From contig JAYNZW010000001.1 of the NCBI GenBank assembly GCA_038103905.1, positions 1 to 64,000 on the forward strand: a stretch of 64,000 bases of DNA, written 5' to 3'. Of this stretch, positions 1 to 7,899 are shown one piece after another. Position numbers and translations under genes: made by a program. Origin of the DNA: CABYIR01 sp038103905 (GTDB taxonomy: Bacteria; Pseudomonadota; Alphaproteobacteria; Pelagibacterales; AG-422-B15). The notes under the pieces are model-generated. The model did no database searches. It was given only the letters and a program-made list of their open reading frames with translations, and had not been told where the DNA came from. How positions within the stretch are numbered: the first letter of the stretch is position 1; the number at the start of each line of letters is the position of its first letter.

Positions 1-111
1 TCTGCTGGAGTTTCCTCTGCTGCGGGAGTTTCCTCTGCTGGAGTTTCCTCTGCTGCGGGAGCTTCTTCTGCTGGAGTTTCTTCTGCTGGAGTTTCCTCTG
101 CTGGAGCTTCT
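1..111 (-). repeat. 15/18-nt tandem repeat encoding the S16 tail
   Basis: Imperfect tandem units of 15 and 18 nt alternate (plus-strand cores tctgctggagtttcc and tctgctgcgggagtttcc). Read on the minus strand they encode P-A-E-E-T and P-A-A-E-E-T in the rpsP frame. Every unit is a multiple of three, so copy-number change would keep the frame. The array continues past the window start. Confidence 0.85.
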
Positions 112-446
112 GCAGCTTCTTTTTCAGCAGCTAACCTTTCTTGAGCTTTTTTCTTAGGCAATGCTTTTTTTGGATTATCTTTTTGAGCTGGCATTGGAAT
201 AATATTTGCTTCACCCAACCATCTTGCAAGCTTGTCAGTTGGTTTTGCACCCTTATCAATCCATGACTTGATTTTGTCAAAGTTTAGTTGAACACGATTC
301 GGATCGTCTTTCTTAAGAAGTGGATTATAAAGTCCAACTTTTTCAATGAATCTACCGTCTCTAGGAAATCTAGAGTCTGCAACTACAACTCTGTATACAG
401 GTCTTTTTTTAGACCCTGCTCTTGATAGTCTTATTTTTAATGCCAT
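1..446 (-). CDS. rpsP: 30S ribosomal protein S16 (C-terminus beyond window)
   Basis: Small-subunit ribosomal protein S16, which binds 16S rRNA during 30S assembly. The start codon lies at 446-444 and the frame is open to the window edge, so the C-terminus is missing. The first 80 or so residues read as a normal S16 (MALKIRLSRAG, then KKRPVYRVVVADSR, then GLYNPL). After the core comes a basic stretch (PKKKAQERLAAEKEAAE) and then a low-complexity tail of PAEET/PAAEET units that runs off the edge. S16 is usually about 80-90 residues. C-terminal extensions are common in Alphaproteobacteria, but this one already exceeds 148. It lies just downstream of ffh on the same strand (23 nt gap), so the two are probably co-transcribed. 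Confidence 0.95.
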   Translation of the reverse strand, partial: MALKIRLSRAGSKKRPVYRVVVADSRFPRDGRFIEKVGLYNPLLKKDDPNRVQLNFDKIKSWIDKGAKPTDKLARWLGEANIIPMPAQKDNPKKALPKKKAQERLAAEKEAAEAPAEETPAEETPAEEAPAAEETPAEETPAAEETPA

Positions 447-469
447 TTTTATGCTCCTTGTTTATTAAT

Positions 470-1843
470 TTATTTTAAAAAATTTTTGTTTATGCCATTT
501 CCCAGTTGGTTGCCAATATCCATTGGGTTAATATTCTGTAGTCCTTTTTTTGAAAGCTTTTTCATCATATCGGCCATTTTTCTATGCTGCTTTAAAACTT
601 TATTAATATCTGAGACTACGGTTCCAGATCCCTTGGCAATTCTTTTCTTTCTAGAACCATTAATTATTTTAGGTTTTGTTCTTTCATGTGGAGTCATTGA
701 TAAAATGATTGCCTCTTGACGTTTGATTGAGTCTTCATTCATGTTGGCGTTGTTTTGAATATCCCCTAGGTTTTTTAAACCAGGAATAAATTTCATTATG
801 CTTGATAGCCCGCCCATTTTCTTCATCTGAGAAATTTGAGATAGTAAATCATTAAGATCAAATTCACCTTTTTGAATTTTATTTGCCATTTCTTCTGCTT
901 TTTCATGGTCAATAGTTTCTGATGCTTTTTCAACAAGAGATACAATATCTCCCATTCCCAAAATACGATTTGCAATTCTTTCAGGATGGAAAACTTCTAA
1001 ATCAACAATCTGTTCACCTACACCCATAAATTTAATTGGACATCCAGTGGCAATTTTCATGCTTAATGCAGAACCGCCTCGTGAGTCGCCATCTATTCTT
1101 GTAAGCATTGATCCTGTTACCTTTACAGTAGTTGCAAAATCAGTAGCAACTTTCATAGCTTCCTGACCTGTTAGACTGTCTAAAACTAAAATAGTTTCAT
1201 TTGGTAAAATTTCACTTTCAATTAAATTTAACTCTTCAAGAAGTTCGTTATCAATGTTTATGCGACCAGCAGTGTCATATAAAACAAATTCAATATTATT
1301 TTTAGATACATAATCTCTAGATCTCTTAATAATTTCAATTGGAGTTTCTTTTTCAACTTTTTCTAAGATTGGAATATCAATTTTATTACCTAAAGTTTCA
1401 AGTTGTTCATAAGCAGCTGGCCTTTGGACATCTAAAGAAACTAATAAGATTTTTTTTGAAAATTTTTCTTTTATATGATTGGCAATTTTACCTACAGATG
1501 TTGTTTTTCCAGAACCCTGAAGACCGATAAATAAATAATTATTAACATCTAAATTATTTATATTTAGGTCTACAGTATTAGAGCCCAATGTTTCTATCAA
1601 TTCATCATTGACAATTTTAATTATCATCTGGGAAGGTGTGATTGATTGGATTACATCCTGTCCAAGAGATTTTTCCTTTATGTTAGCAATAAAGCTTTTT
1701 ACTACGGGCAAAGAAACATCGGCTTCAAGCAAAGCTCTCCTAATATCTCTCATTGCTAAATCAAGAGACTCTTCGTTTATCGTTCCTGTTTTTTTAAGAT
1801 TCGAAAAAACTGATTCAAATCTATTTACCAAATTTTCAAACAT
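470..1843 (-). CDS. ffh: Signal recognition particle GTPase Ffh
   Basis: Ffh is the protein half of the bacterial signal recognition particle. It binds 4.5S RNA and signal sequences of nascent membrane proteins and docks with FtsY. The 457 residues show the N domain, then the G domain with GLQGSGKTTSVGKIA (G1), DTAGR (G3) and TRIDGDSRGG, then a methionine-rich M domain with the SGTVVSDINKVLKQHRKM region that contacts the RNA. Length is normal for the family. A likely Shine-Dalgarno (AGGAAA) lies just before the ATG, immediately after a strongly structured leader (1862-1952). Its receptor gene ftsY is also in this window, at 4108-4983. No 4.5S RNA gene was recognised here. Confidence 0.97.
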   Translation of the reverse strand: MFENLVNRFESVFSNLKKTGTINEESLDLAMRDIRRALLEADVSLPVVKSFIANIKEKSLGQDVIQSITPSQMIIKIVNDELIETLGSNTVDLNINNLDVNNYLFIGLQGSGKTTSVGKIANHIKEKFSKKILLVSLDVQRPAAYEQLETLGNKIDIPILEKVEKETPIEIIKRSRDYVSKNNIEFVLYDTAGRINIDNELLEELNLIESEILPNETILVLDSLTGQEAMKVATDFATTVKVTGSMLTRIDGDSRGGSALSMKIATGCPIKFMGVGEQIVDLEVFHPERIANRILGMGDIVSLVEKASETIDHEKAEEMANKIQKGEFDLNDLLSQISQMKKMGGLSSIMKFIPGLKNLGDIQNNANMNEDSIKRQEAIILSMTPHERTKPKIINGSRKKRIAKGSGTVVSDINKVLKQHRKMADMMKKLSKKGLQNINPMDIGNQLGNGINKNFLK

Positions 1844-1861
1844 AATATTTCCTATTTTCCA

Positions 1862-1952
1862 GCAGCTATTGCATCAGTGGGCGAAACTCGCTGACTGATG
1901 TCGACACCTATATTAGGCACCGCAAAATAATAATTCTGCGGAAAACAGCTGT
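1862..1952. ncRNA. Candidate structured RNA between ffh and dapF (three hairpins)
   Basis: Three consecutive hairpins are flanked by a short closing stem. Hairpin A pairs 1872-1878 with 1894-1900 (7 bp) and continues as gcga/tcgc (1881-1884 with 1888-1891) around a 3-nt loop. Hairpin B pairs ccta with tagg (1907-1910, 1914-1917). Hairpin C pairs ccgca with tgcgg (1920-1924, 1937-1941). A closing stem cagct/agctg joins 1863-1867 to 1947-1951. Together this resembles a four-way junction. On the minus strand it would be the ffh leader, ending about 20 nt before the start codon beside the ribosome binding site. On the plus strand it would be a dapF leader or a free RNA, and one extra G-U pair (1880-1892) forms only there. 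It does not match any riboswitch, SRP RNA or tRNA I know. Function and strand are unproven. Confidence 0.45.
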
Positions 1953-2041
1953 TAATTAATCAAAAGTGATAGATATGTCAAGGTGATATTAGGTTTCAAT
2001 ATTTCTGGTATATTCAGCAGCCTCTCATTATAACAATAATC

Positions 2042-2866
2042 ATGACAATACTTAAATTCACAAAAATGCATGGATTGGGCAATGATTTTGTAATTTTTGA
2101 TCAAAGATCGGATGGTTATAGCTTTACAAAAGATGAGATTGTTAAAATTGCTGATAGAAATACTGGCATAGGATGTGATCAGATTATATTGATCAAGGCG
2201 TTAACAGATTATGATGGTGAGTTAATAGAATTTTATAATTCTAGTGGGGAAGAGGTCATGGCCTGTGGAAATGGTTCAAGGTGTGTAGCAAACTTACTCA
2301 TGAAAGAAAAAAAAGTTAATGAAATCACGATCAATACTAAAGAAAGATCTCTTAACTGCCGCAGAGTTTCAGATGATATAATAAGCATTGATATGGGAAA
2401 ACCAAAGTTTGATTGGAAGGAAATTCCTTTGAAAGAAGATCCGAGTGAAAAGCAAATTGTATTTACTGTTGGAGGTGAGTCTCTAGATAGTCCATTTTTT
2501 GTTAATGTTGGTAACCCACATATAGTTTTTTTCGTAAATAATATTGATAAATTCGATATTTTAAAATTTGGCCCTGAAATTGAAAGTCATGATTTATTTC
2601 CTGAAAAAATAAACGTGAGTATAGCAAATGTTGTTTCAAAAAATGAGATAAGCTTAAATGTTTGGGAGAGAGGAGCAGGATATACTCTAGCATGTGGAAC
2701 GGGTGCTTGTGCAACTGCCGTTGCAGCTATAAAAGACCTTAATCTACAAAATCAATTAAAAGTATCATTGCCTGGTGGTACTTTAGATATACATTATAAG
2801 TTAGATAGTAATATTATCATGTCAGGTGAAACAGAAATAAGTTTTGAGGGAAGCTTTGAGTTATAA
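2042..2866 (+). CDS. dapF: Diaminopimelate epimerase
   Basis: Converts LL- to meso-diaminopimelate, the last epimerisation before lysine and the source of the peptidoglycan cross-linking residue. It is a cytosolic, cofactor-independent two-cysteine racemase. The 274 residues carry the N-terminal MHGLGNDFVIFD motif, the first catalytic cysteine in ACGNGSRC (Cys75) and the second in ACGTGAC (Cys218), which fits the family's two mirror-image domains. It begins an operon in which dapF overlaps mtaB and mtaB overlaps ftsY. This order is typical of Alphaproteobacteria. Confidence 0.97.
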   Translation: MTILKFTKMHGLGNDFVIFDQRSDGYSFTKDEIVKIADRNTGIGCDQIILIKALTDYDGELIEFYNSSGEEVMACGNGSRCVANLLMKEKKVNEITINTKERSLNCRRVSDDIISIDMGKPKFDWKEIPLKEDPSEKQIVFTVGGESLDSPFFVNVGNPHIVFFVNNIDKFDILKFGPEIESHDLFPEKINVSIANVVSKNEISLNVWERGAGYTLACGTGACATAVAAIKDLNLQNQLKVSLPGGTLDIHYKLDSNIIMSGETEISFEGSFEL

Positions 2867-4115
2867 AATTAAAACATTTGGATGTAGATTAAATTTTTAT
2901 GAATCTGAAGTAATTAGAAAATTTGCTGATAAAAATAAAATTGAAAATACTACATTTATAAATAGTTGTGCTGTTACTAATAAAACTGTCAGAGATTTAA
3001 AAGGTACAATACGTAAACTTAAGAAAGAAGACCCTAAAAATAAAATTGTATTAACAGGCTGCGCTGCTCAAATACATAAAGAAGAGTTTAATGAAATTGA
3101 TGAAGTTAACGCACTAATAGGTAATCGAGAAAAACTAGATAATAAAATATATAAAGAATTATCTGAGAATTTAGAAAATAAAAAGATTGTTGCAGTTTCA
3201 GATATCTTAGAGGATAAAAAAGCACAATCGCCTGTTATTGATAGTGTAAAAAACAAAATAAGAGCTTTCGTTCAAATACAAAATGGATGTGATCATAGAT
3301 GTACATTTTGTATCATCCCCTTTGGAAGAGGAAATTCACGGAGTGTTGAATACTCAATAATTATTGAGCAAATAAGAAATTTGATTAATAAAAATTATAA
3401 AGAAATAGTTTTAACAGGAGTTGATTTAACAAGTTACGGCCATGATCTTGATGATAAAATTTCTTTAGGTCAACTGATAAAAAAAATACTTAATGATGCA
3501 CCTGAACTAAATAGATTAAGATTATCCTCTCTTGATGTAGCAGAAATAGATCCAGATTTATTTGATGTTATTGAGAATGAATCAAGATTACTTCCTCATA
3601 TTCATTTATCCTTACAAGCAGGAGATAATATGATCTTAAAAAGAATGAAAAGACGTCATAGCAGGGATGACTCCATTAATCTTATCAAAAAGATAAGGGA
3701 CCTAAGACCAGATGTAGTATTTGGAGCTGATTTTATTGCAGGTTTTCCCACAGAAACAGAAGAAATGTTTCAGAACACTATCAATCTTATTAAAGAATGT
3801 AATATCACTTTTTTACATGTATTTCCTTTTTCTCCAAGAAAAGGAACACCAGCAGCAAGGATGCCACAAGTAAAAGGCGATATAATAAAAAAAAGAGCTG
3901 AGGTGTTACGTCAACTAGCAAAAAAACAAATCACAAATTATTATAAAAAATTAAAAGATCAAAAAGTATCAGTTATTGTTGAAAGTAAAAATAGAGGAAG
4001 GACAGATAATTTTGCTAAAATATCAATTCCAGATAATTTTAAGAATGGTGAATTACTCAATATGATTATTACTGGGCATAACGATTACGGACTTACAGGT
4101 AAAGTTATTGTTTAA
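2856..4115 (+). CDS. mtaB: tRNA t6A37 methylthiotransferase MtaB
   Basis: Radical SAM enzyme that adds a methylthio group to t6A at position 37 of tRNAs reading ANN codons. The N-terminal UPF0004 domain has its three cluster cysteines in FGCRLN, NSCAVT and TGCAAQ. The radical SAM motif is CDHRCTFC, and a TRAM-like RNA-binding tail follows. I prefer the TTG at 2856 because GAGGGA lies just before it and the protein then begins MSYKIKTFGC. An upstream TTG at 2844 is also open. Either start lies inside the end of dapF, so translation is probably coupled. MtaB is favoured over MiaB because of the dapF-mtaB-ftsY context and sequence type; that choice is partly inference. Confidence 0.88.
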   Translation: MSYKIKTFGCRLNFYESEVIRKFADKNKIENTTFINSCAVTNKTVRDLKGTIRKLKKEDPKNKIVLTGCAAQIHKEEFNEIDEVNALIGNREKLDNKIYKELSENLENKKIVAVSDILEDKKAQSPVIDSVKNKIRAFVQIQNGCDHRCTFCIIPFGRGNSRSVEYSIIIEQIRNLINKNYKEIVLTGVDLTSYGHDLDDKISLGQLIKKILNDAPELNRLRLSSLDVAEIDPDLFDVIENESRLLPHIHLSLQAGDNMILKRMKRRHSRDDSINLIKKIRDLRPDVVFGADFIAGFPTETEEMFQNTINLIKECNITFLHVFPFSPRKGTPAARMPQVKGDIIKKRAEVLRQLAKKQITNYYKKLKDQKVSVIVESKNRGRTDNFAKISIPDNFKNGELLNMIITGHNDYGLTGKVIV

Positions 4116-4983
4116 AAATTTACAAGAAACTATTTCTAGAGTATTTGCTTCACAAAAAGTTGACGATGAAAATTTAATTCTATTTGAAGAAACTCTAATT
4201 CAAGCAGATATTGATATTGAAACATCTGAGAAAATAATAAATGAATTAAAATCATCAAGATTTTCAGAACAAGTATCAATAGAAGACATTCAAAATAAAG
4301 TAATTGAAATAATTTCAAAAATTTTAAAAAATGCAGAAGTTAAATATGAATTTAAATTTTCTAAAAAGATAAAAGTTATTTTATTTATTGGTGTAAATGG
4401 GACTGGAAAAACAACAACCATCGCAAAATTTGCAAAAAAATTCAAAGATAATGATAATTCTATCCTTTTAGTCGCCGGAGATACATTCAGAGCTGCTGCA
4501 ACAGAACAACTCGGTGTTTGGGCAGACAGATTAAATATTCAAATTCTTAAAGGGGAGAAAAATTCTGATCCAGCAAGTATTGCCTACAAATCAATCGAAG
4601 TTGCAGAAAATAATTCGAATAATATTCTATTAATTGATACAGCGGGAAGACTACAAAATAAAAGTGATCTCATGGATCAATTAGGTAAGATTGATAGAAC
4701 ACTGAAGAAATTAAATGAAGAATATCCAAATGAAACGATTATTGTCTTAGATGCCACAACTGGTCAGAATGCTATAAAACAAATTGAGGAATTCAATAAA
4801 TATTCAAAAATTACTGGTATTGTTATGACTAAATATGATGGAAGCGCAAGTGGAGGAACTCTTATTTCTATAGCAAATAAGTTTGATATTCCAATTTATG
4901 CATTAGGAAATGGAGAGGCACTAGACGACTTAGAATTATTTAATGCAGAAAAATTTGCAACTCAATTATTCGCTCATTTCTAA
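4108..4983 (+). CDS. ftsY: SRP receptor GTPase FtsY
   Basis: FtsY is the membrane-associated receptor for the signal recognition particle. Its GTPase pairs with Ffh to hand ribosomes to SecYEG. The 291 residues hold an N domain and a G domain with GVNGTGKTTTIAKFA, DTAGR and TKYDGSASGGT. The long acidic A domain of enterobacterial FtsY is absent, leaving the short N-G form. The TTG start at 4108 overlaps the end of mtaB by 8 nt. The 3' end overlaps the convergent dehydratase gene by 18 nt, an unusually tight tail-to-tail arrangement. Confidence 0.96.
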   Translation: MFKNLQETISRVFASQKVDDENLILFEETLIQADIDIETSEKIINELKSSRFSEQVSIEDIQNKVIEIISKILKNAEVKYEFKFSKKIKVILFIGVNGTGKTTTIAKFAKKFKDNDNSILLVAGDTFRAAATEQLGVWADRLNIQILKGEKNSDPASIAYKSIEVAENNSNNILLIDTAGRLQNKSDLMDQLGKIDRTLKKLNEEYPNETIIVLDATTGQNAIKQIEEFNKYSKITGIVMTKYDGSASGGTLISIANKFDIPIYALGNGEALDDLELFNAEKFATQLFAHF

Positions 4984-6141
4984 ATGAAGACTATCGCCTT
5001 CATAAGGAAAACTCTCAATTATACCCTCATCTATTTCGACACCAAGTCCAGGCGCTTCATTTAATAAAACGCATCCTGATTCCCATTTAAAATATTTCTT
5101 CATAATTTTACAGTCAAAGCCCTTCCAATCTTTAATTCCCTCAAGAATAAGAAAATTGGATATTGATGCTGCAACTTGAATATTTGCAGCGGCTACTATA
5201 GGACCACAGTACATATGAGGAGCTATGGATAAATGATTTGCTTCTGCCATTGATGCAATTTTTTTTCCTTCTAAAATTCCTCCTACTCTTCCCATATTCA
5301 ATTGAAGTATTGATGCCGCTTGCTTATTAATGATTTCATTAAATTCATATTTAGTAGTAAGTCTTTCGCCTGCTGCAACTGGAAAATTAATATGTCTTGC
5401 AACTTTTGCCATTGCGTCTGAATTATTTGGTGGAACTGGCTCCTCTAACCAAAAAGGATCATATTTTTCAATTTCATTTGATAATCTTATAGCGCTTTCA
5501 GGTGTCATTTGACCATGAGTTCCAATAAGTAAGTCACATTGATCGCCCACAGCTTCTCGAATTGTTTTAACAAAATCAGCTACAAATGAAATTTCTTTTG
5601 AAGTCAATACTCGTGGATCATTAATCTTATATAGTCCAACTGGATCAAATTTTACTGCATCAAAACCTTGCTTTAAATACTCTGTTGCTCTTTCTCCAGC
5701 TAGAATAGCATTAGTGTAAACATTGCTTGCATCATTTGGTTCCGGATAAATATATGTATATGTTCTTAACTTTTCAGTGTGTTTGCCACCTAAAAGTTCA
5801 TAGATGGGTTTGTTAAGCTCTTTACCATTTATGTCCCAAAGTGCGATTTCAATTGCACTTAAAACTCCTCCAAGAGAAATATCAGGTCTTTGTGAATAGC
5901 CACTTGAAAAAACCCTACGCCAAATTTTTTCAATATTAAAAGGGTTTTCATTTAATATGTATCTTTCACATACATCTTCGATCATTTGTCTTGCTACTTT
6001 TGGATGAAATGGAATTCCATAGGCTTCTCCAAAACCAAAGATACCAGAATCTGTAGTTAATTTTAAAAATATCCAGTACTTGCCTCCAAACGATGGGGGA
6101 GGATTTCCAACGACGTATGTTTTAAAATCAACTATCTTCAT
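4966..6141 (-). CDS. Enolase-superfamily sugar-acid dehydratase-like protein
   Basis: Member of the mandelate racemase/muconate lactonizing enzyme family (391 aa), probably a cytosolic Mg2+-dependent dehydratase of an acid sugar. Visible parts are the N-terminal capping domain, then the barrel with Lys164 (AVKFDP), metal-ligand candidates Asp203 (CDLLIGTHG), Glu233/234 (FWLEEP) and Glu259 (AAGERL), and a likely catalytic His309 (IAPHMYCGP). The His in GTHG resembles galactonate and gluconate dehydratases more than mandelate racemase. The exact substrate cannot be read from sequence. No sugar transporter or aldolase is adjacent, so context does not help. It stands alone, convergent with ftsY. 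Confidence 0.8.
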   Translation of the reverse strand: MKIVDFKTYVVGNPPPSFGGKYWIFLKLTTDSGIFGFGEAYGIPFHPKVARQMIEDVCERYILNENPFNIEKIWRRVFSSGYSQRPDISLGGVLSAIEIALWDINGKELNKPIYELLGGKHTEKLRTYTYIYPEPNDASNVYTNAILAGERATEYLKQGFDAVKFDPVGLYKINDPRVLTSKEISFVADFVKTIREAVGDQCDLLIGTHGQMTPESAIRLSNEIEKYDPFWLEEPVPPNNSDAMAKVARHINFPVAAGERLTTKYEFNEIINKQAASILQLNMGRVGGILEGKKIASMAEANHLSIAPHMYCGPIVAAANIQVAASISNFLILEGIKDWKGFDCKIMKKYFKWESGCVLLNEAPGLGVEIDEGIIESFPYEGDSLHLEMSE

Positions 6142-6174
6142 TTCAATTTATGATATTTAATCTTGTCTTAAAGA

Positions 6175-6660
6175 TCAAAAAGGATTGATAAAAGAAATAA
6201 CAATACTTTCTGTTCCAGGATTTTGATCAGCTAAACTTGCATTTGAAATATGATTTAAGCTAATTCCAACCCTTTTATTTTTTTCTAAATTATAAGAAAG
6301 TTCCAGTTGACTTCGAAATTCTAGATTATTACCAAGGTCTTTACTCGAACCTTGATCATAGTACCCTGTTGCAAAACTTGGGGTAAGATTCCACTTATTT
6401 GATAAAGAGTAGTCTTTTCTCAATCCAAGATAAAAATATTTACCACTATCTGTATTAACCATAAATCCTAAAAAGGGCTTAAGTTCATACTTCTCGTTAA
6501 AATTATTATTTGATAAATATTCAACACGGGCTTCAAGAGAGTCAAACGTATCATTTACATCGAATTGACCAATTGAATAAGAATAAAAGCCATCAGCTTT
6601 TAAGTATGAACTAAAAGATAGAAATAAAAATAATAAAGCAGCAACTATTTTGATGTTCAT
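6175..6660 (-). CDS. PagL-type lipid A 3-O-deacylase (outer membrane)
   Basis: Probable outer-membrane beta-barrel that removes the 3-O acyl chain of lipid A (acyloxyacyl hydrolase/PagL family). A signal peptide covers about residues 1-22 (LFLFLSFSSYLKA), and the 161-residue length suits the family. The C-terminus carries the diagnostic H-x-S pair in NHISNASLADQNPG (His137, Ser139) with Glu151 twelve residues later. This matches the spacing of the PagL His-Ser-Glu triad, and the protein ends in Phe as barrel proteins often do. It would alter LPS acylation and outer-membrane permeability. The neighbouring secreted protein and Nudix gene do not clearly relate to LPS. Confidence 0.8.
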   Translation of the reverse strand: MNIKIVAALLFLFLSFSSYLKADGFYSYSIGQFDVNDTFDSLEARVEYLSNNNFNEKYELKPFLGFMVNTDSGKYFYLGLRKDYSLSNKWNLTPSFATGYYDQGSSKDLGNNLEFRSQLELSYNLEKNKRVGISLNHISNASLADQNPGTESIVISFINPF

Positions 6661-6676
6661 AAGTAATAAGGAACGT

Positions 6677-6970
6677 TTAGTTTCCCCATACTACATACTT
6701 TTTATCATCTCCACCAGTAGTTACTAAGCCTTGAGACCAAGTTACAATATTTCCCTCAGAATCAGTAAAAGATGCTGTGCTGGTCTCTAATACTTCTTCT
6801 TCCTCTAATGAAGTTTCTGACTCAATGGATAGAGAATCGGAATTGCTGGTTGAATTATTGCTCTCACTAACTAGTTCTTCTGGCCCAGGATCTTCCTCAA
6901 AGCCACCAGCAAATACATAACTAGCAAAGAATAAAACAATAATTAAACTATTTAACGTTAATGATTTCAT
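6677..6970 (-). CDS. Small secreted acidic protein of unknown function
   Basis: A 97-residue protein I do not recognise. The start at 6970 is chosen because TAGGAG lies 5 nt upstream and the product then begins with a clean signal peptide (MKSLTLNSLIIVLFFASYVFA). The mature part is very acidic and Ser/Glu-rich (EEDPGPEELVSESNNS, then SLEEEEVLETSTAS). It ends in a short ordered-looking segment with three Trp/Tyr-bearing strands (GNIVTWSQGLVT, KKYVVWGN). It is probably periplasmic or surface exposed, with a flexible acidic linker and a small C-terminal module. It lies between pagL-like and Nudix genes on the same strand. Confidence 0.6.
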   Translation of the reverse strand: MKSLTLNSLIIVLFFASYVFAGGFEEDPGPEELVSESNNSTSNSDSLSIESETSLEEEEVLETSTASFTDSEGNIVTWSQGLVTTGGDDKKYVVWGN

Positions 6971-6986
6971 ATTACTCCTATAAAAA

Positions 6987-7529
6987 TTAATTGGGATTAT
7001 TAAATACAACGAAAGTGTTCGAATTTTGTCTTTCTTTAAAATTTCTCAATGCCCATCTAACACTTTCAAATGCCAATTGTTCCCAGGGAATTTCATCCCA
7101 ACCAAAGAGACCTACTTCTAAAGATTCTATACCTGCCTTTATATCTTCATTAAGCAATTTTGCTTCATAAATAACTTGTATTTGACTGATGTGTTTAAGT
7201 GAATAAGTTGCTAATAATCTTACAATTTGTATTTTTGCAAAAGCTTCTTCATAAGCCTCTCTTATTGCGCCTTCCTCAATACTTTCATTAATCTCTAGAT
7301 AACCAGCAGGGAGTGTCCATAATCCTTTTTGTGGATCGATAGCCCTTTTGCATAAAAGAATTTTATCTTTATAAGAACACACTGAGCCTGTAACTATTTT
7401 TGGATTTTGATATATAATATGATTACAATTCTGACATACTGTTCTTACGTGAGTGTCTCCATCAGGTTTTTTTAGTATTAGTGACTGCGAACCACACTGA
7501 ACACAAAATAATTTATCAAGATTATCCAT
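6987..7529 (-). CDS. Nudix hydrolase with N-terminal zinc ribbon
   Basis: Cytosolic pyrophosphohydrolase of the Nudix family, 180 aa. An N-terminal zinc ribbon holds Cys9/Cys12 and Cys32/Cys35 (FCVQCG, CQNC). The complete Nudix box follows as GYLEINE, seven residues, then REAYEE, with the metal-binding glutamates present. Similar zinc-ribbon Nudix proteins act on NADH, ADP-ribose or related nucleotides; the substrate here is unknown. Its start overlaps the end of ccmH by 8 nt, so it is probably read through from the cytochrome c maturation operon, although no functional link is known. Confidence 0.85.
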   Translation of the reverse strand: MDNLDKLFCVQCGSQSLILKKPDGDTHVRTVCQNCNHIIYQNPKIVTGSVCSYKDKILLCKRAIDPQKGLWTLPAGYLEINESIEEGAIREAYEEAFAKIQIVRLLATYSLKHISQIQVIYEAKLLNEDIKAGIESLEVGLFGWDEIPWEQLAFESVRWALRNFKERQNSNTFVVFNNPN

Positions 7530-7899
7530 TTTTTTTAAATTTTCTCAAAATAAATACAATTCCAATAAGTAAAATAATAATTGGACTAAACCATAAGAAA
7601 TATGTTGATTGATTAATTGGTGGAGTCATTATTATCCAGTCACCATACCTACTTACTAAAAAAGATTTAATCTCATTATCACTGTTACCATCAATGATCA
7701 TCTCTGATATTAATTTTTTCATATCTTCAGCAGAGTCTGAGTTAGACTCATAAATATTTTGACCTTCACAAACAAGGCACCTTGTTTCTTTGAATAAATT
7801 ATTTGCTCTTTCCTCTTGATCCATATTTAAGGCATATACACTTGATAACAAAACTGAATAAAAAATCAGTATATGAAAAATATATTGAGATGATTTCAA
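7522..7899 (-). CDS. ccmH: Cytochrome c maturation protein CcmH
   Basis: Membrane-anchored thiol oxidoreductase of System I. It handles the reduced CXXCH motif of apocytochrome c and works with CcmF and CcmG in heme ligation. It has a signal sequence, the redox pair Cys41-Cys44 (RCLVCEG), a helical bundle and one C-terminal membrane helix (YFLWFSPIIILLIGIVFIL). At 125 aa it is the short form without the TPR domain (CcmI) fused in E. coli CcmH. No separate ccmI is visible here. The start overlaps the ccmG stop by 4 nt. Confidence 0.93.
   Translation of the reverse strand: MKSSQYIFHILIFYSVLLSSVYALNMDQEERANNLFKETRCLVCEGQNIYESNSDSAEDMKKLISEMIIDGNSDNEIKSFLVSRYGDWIIMTPPINQSTYFLWFSPIIILLIGIVFILRKFKKNG

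Noticed and set aside
1860..2010. Possible 4.5S (SRP) RNA gene next to ffh
   Set aside because: The conserved GGAAGCAGCC-type core of bacterial SRP RNA is not present on either strand; only an isolated cagcagcc occurs. The structured element was kept as an unassigned RNA instead.
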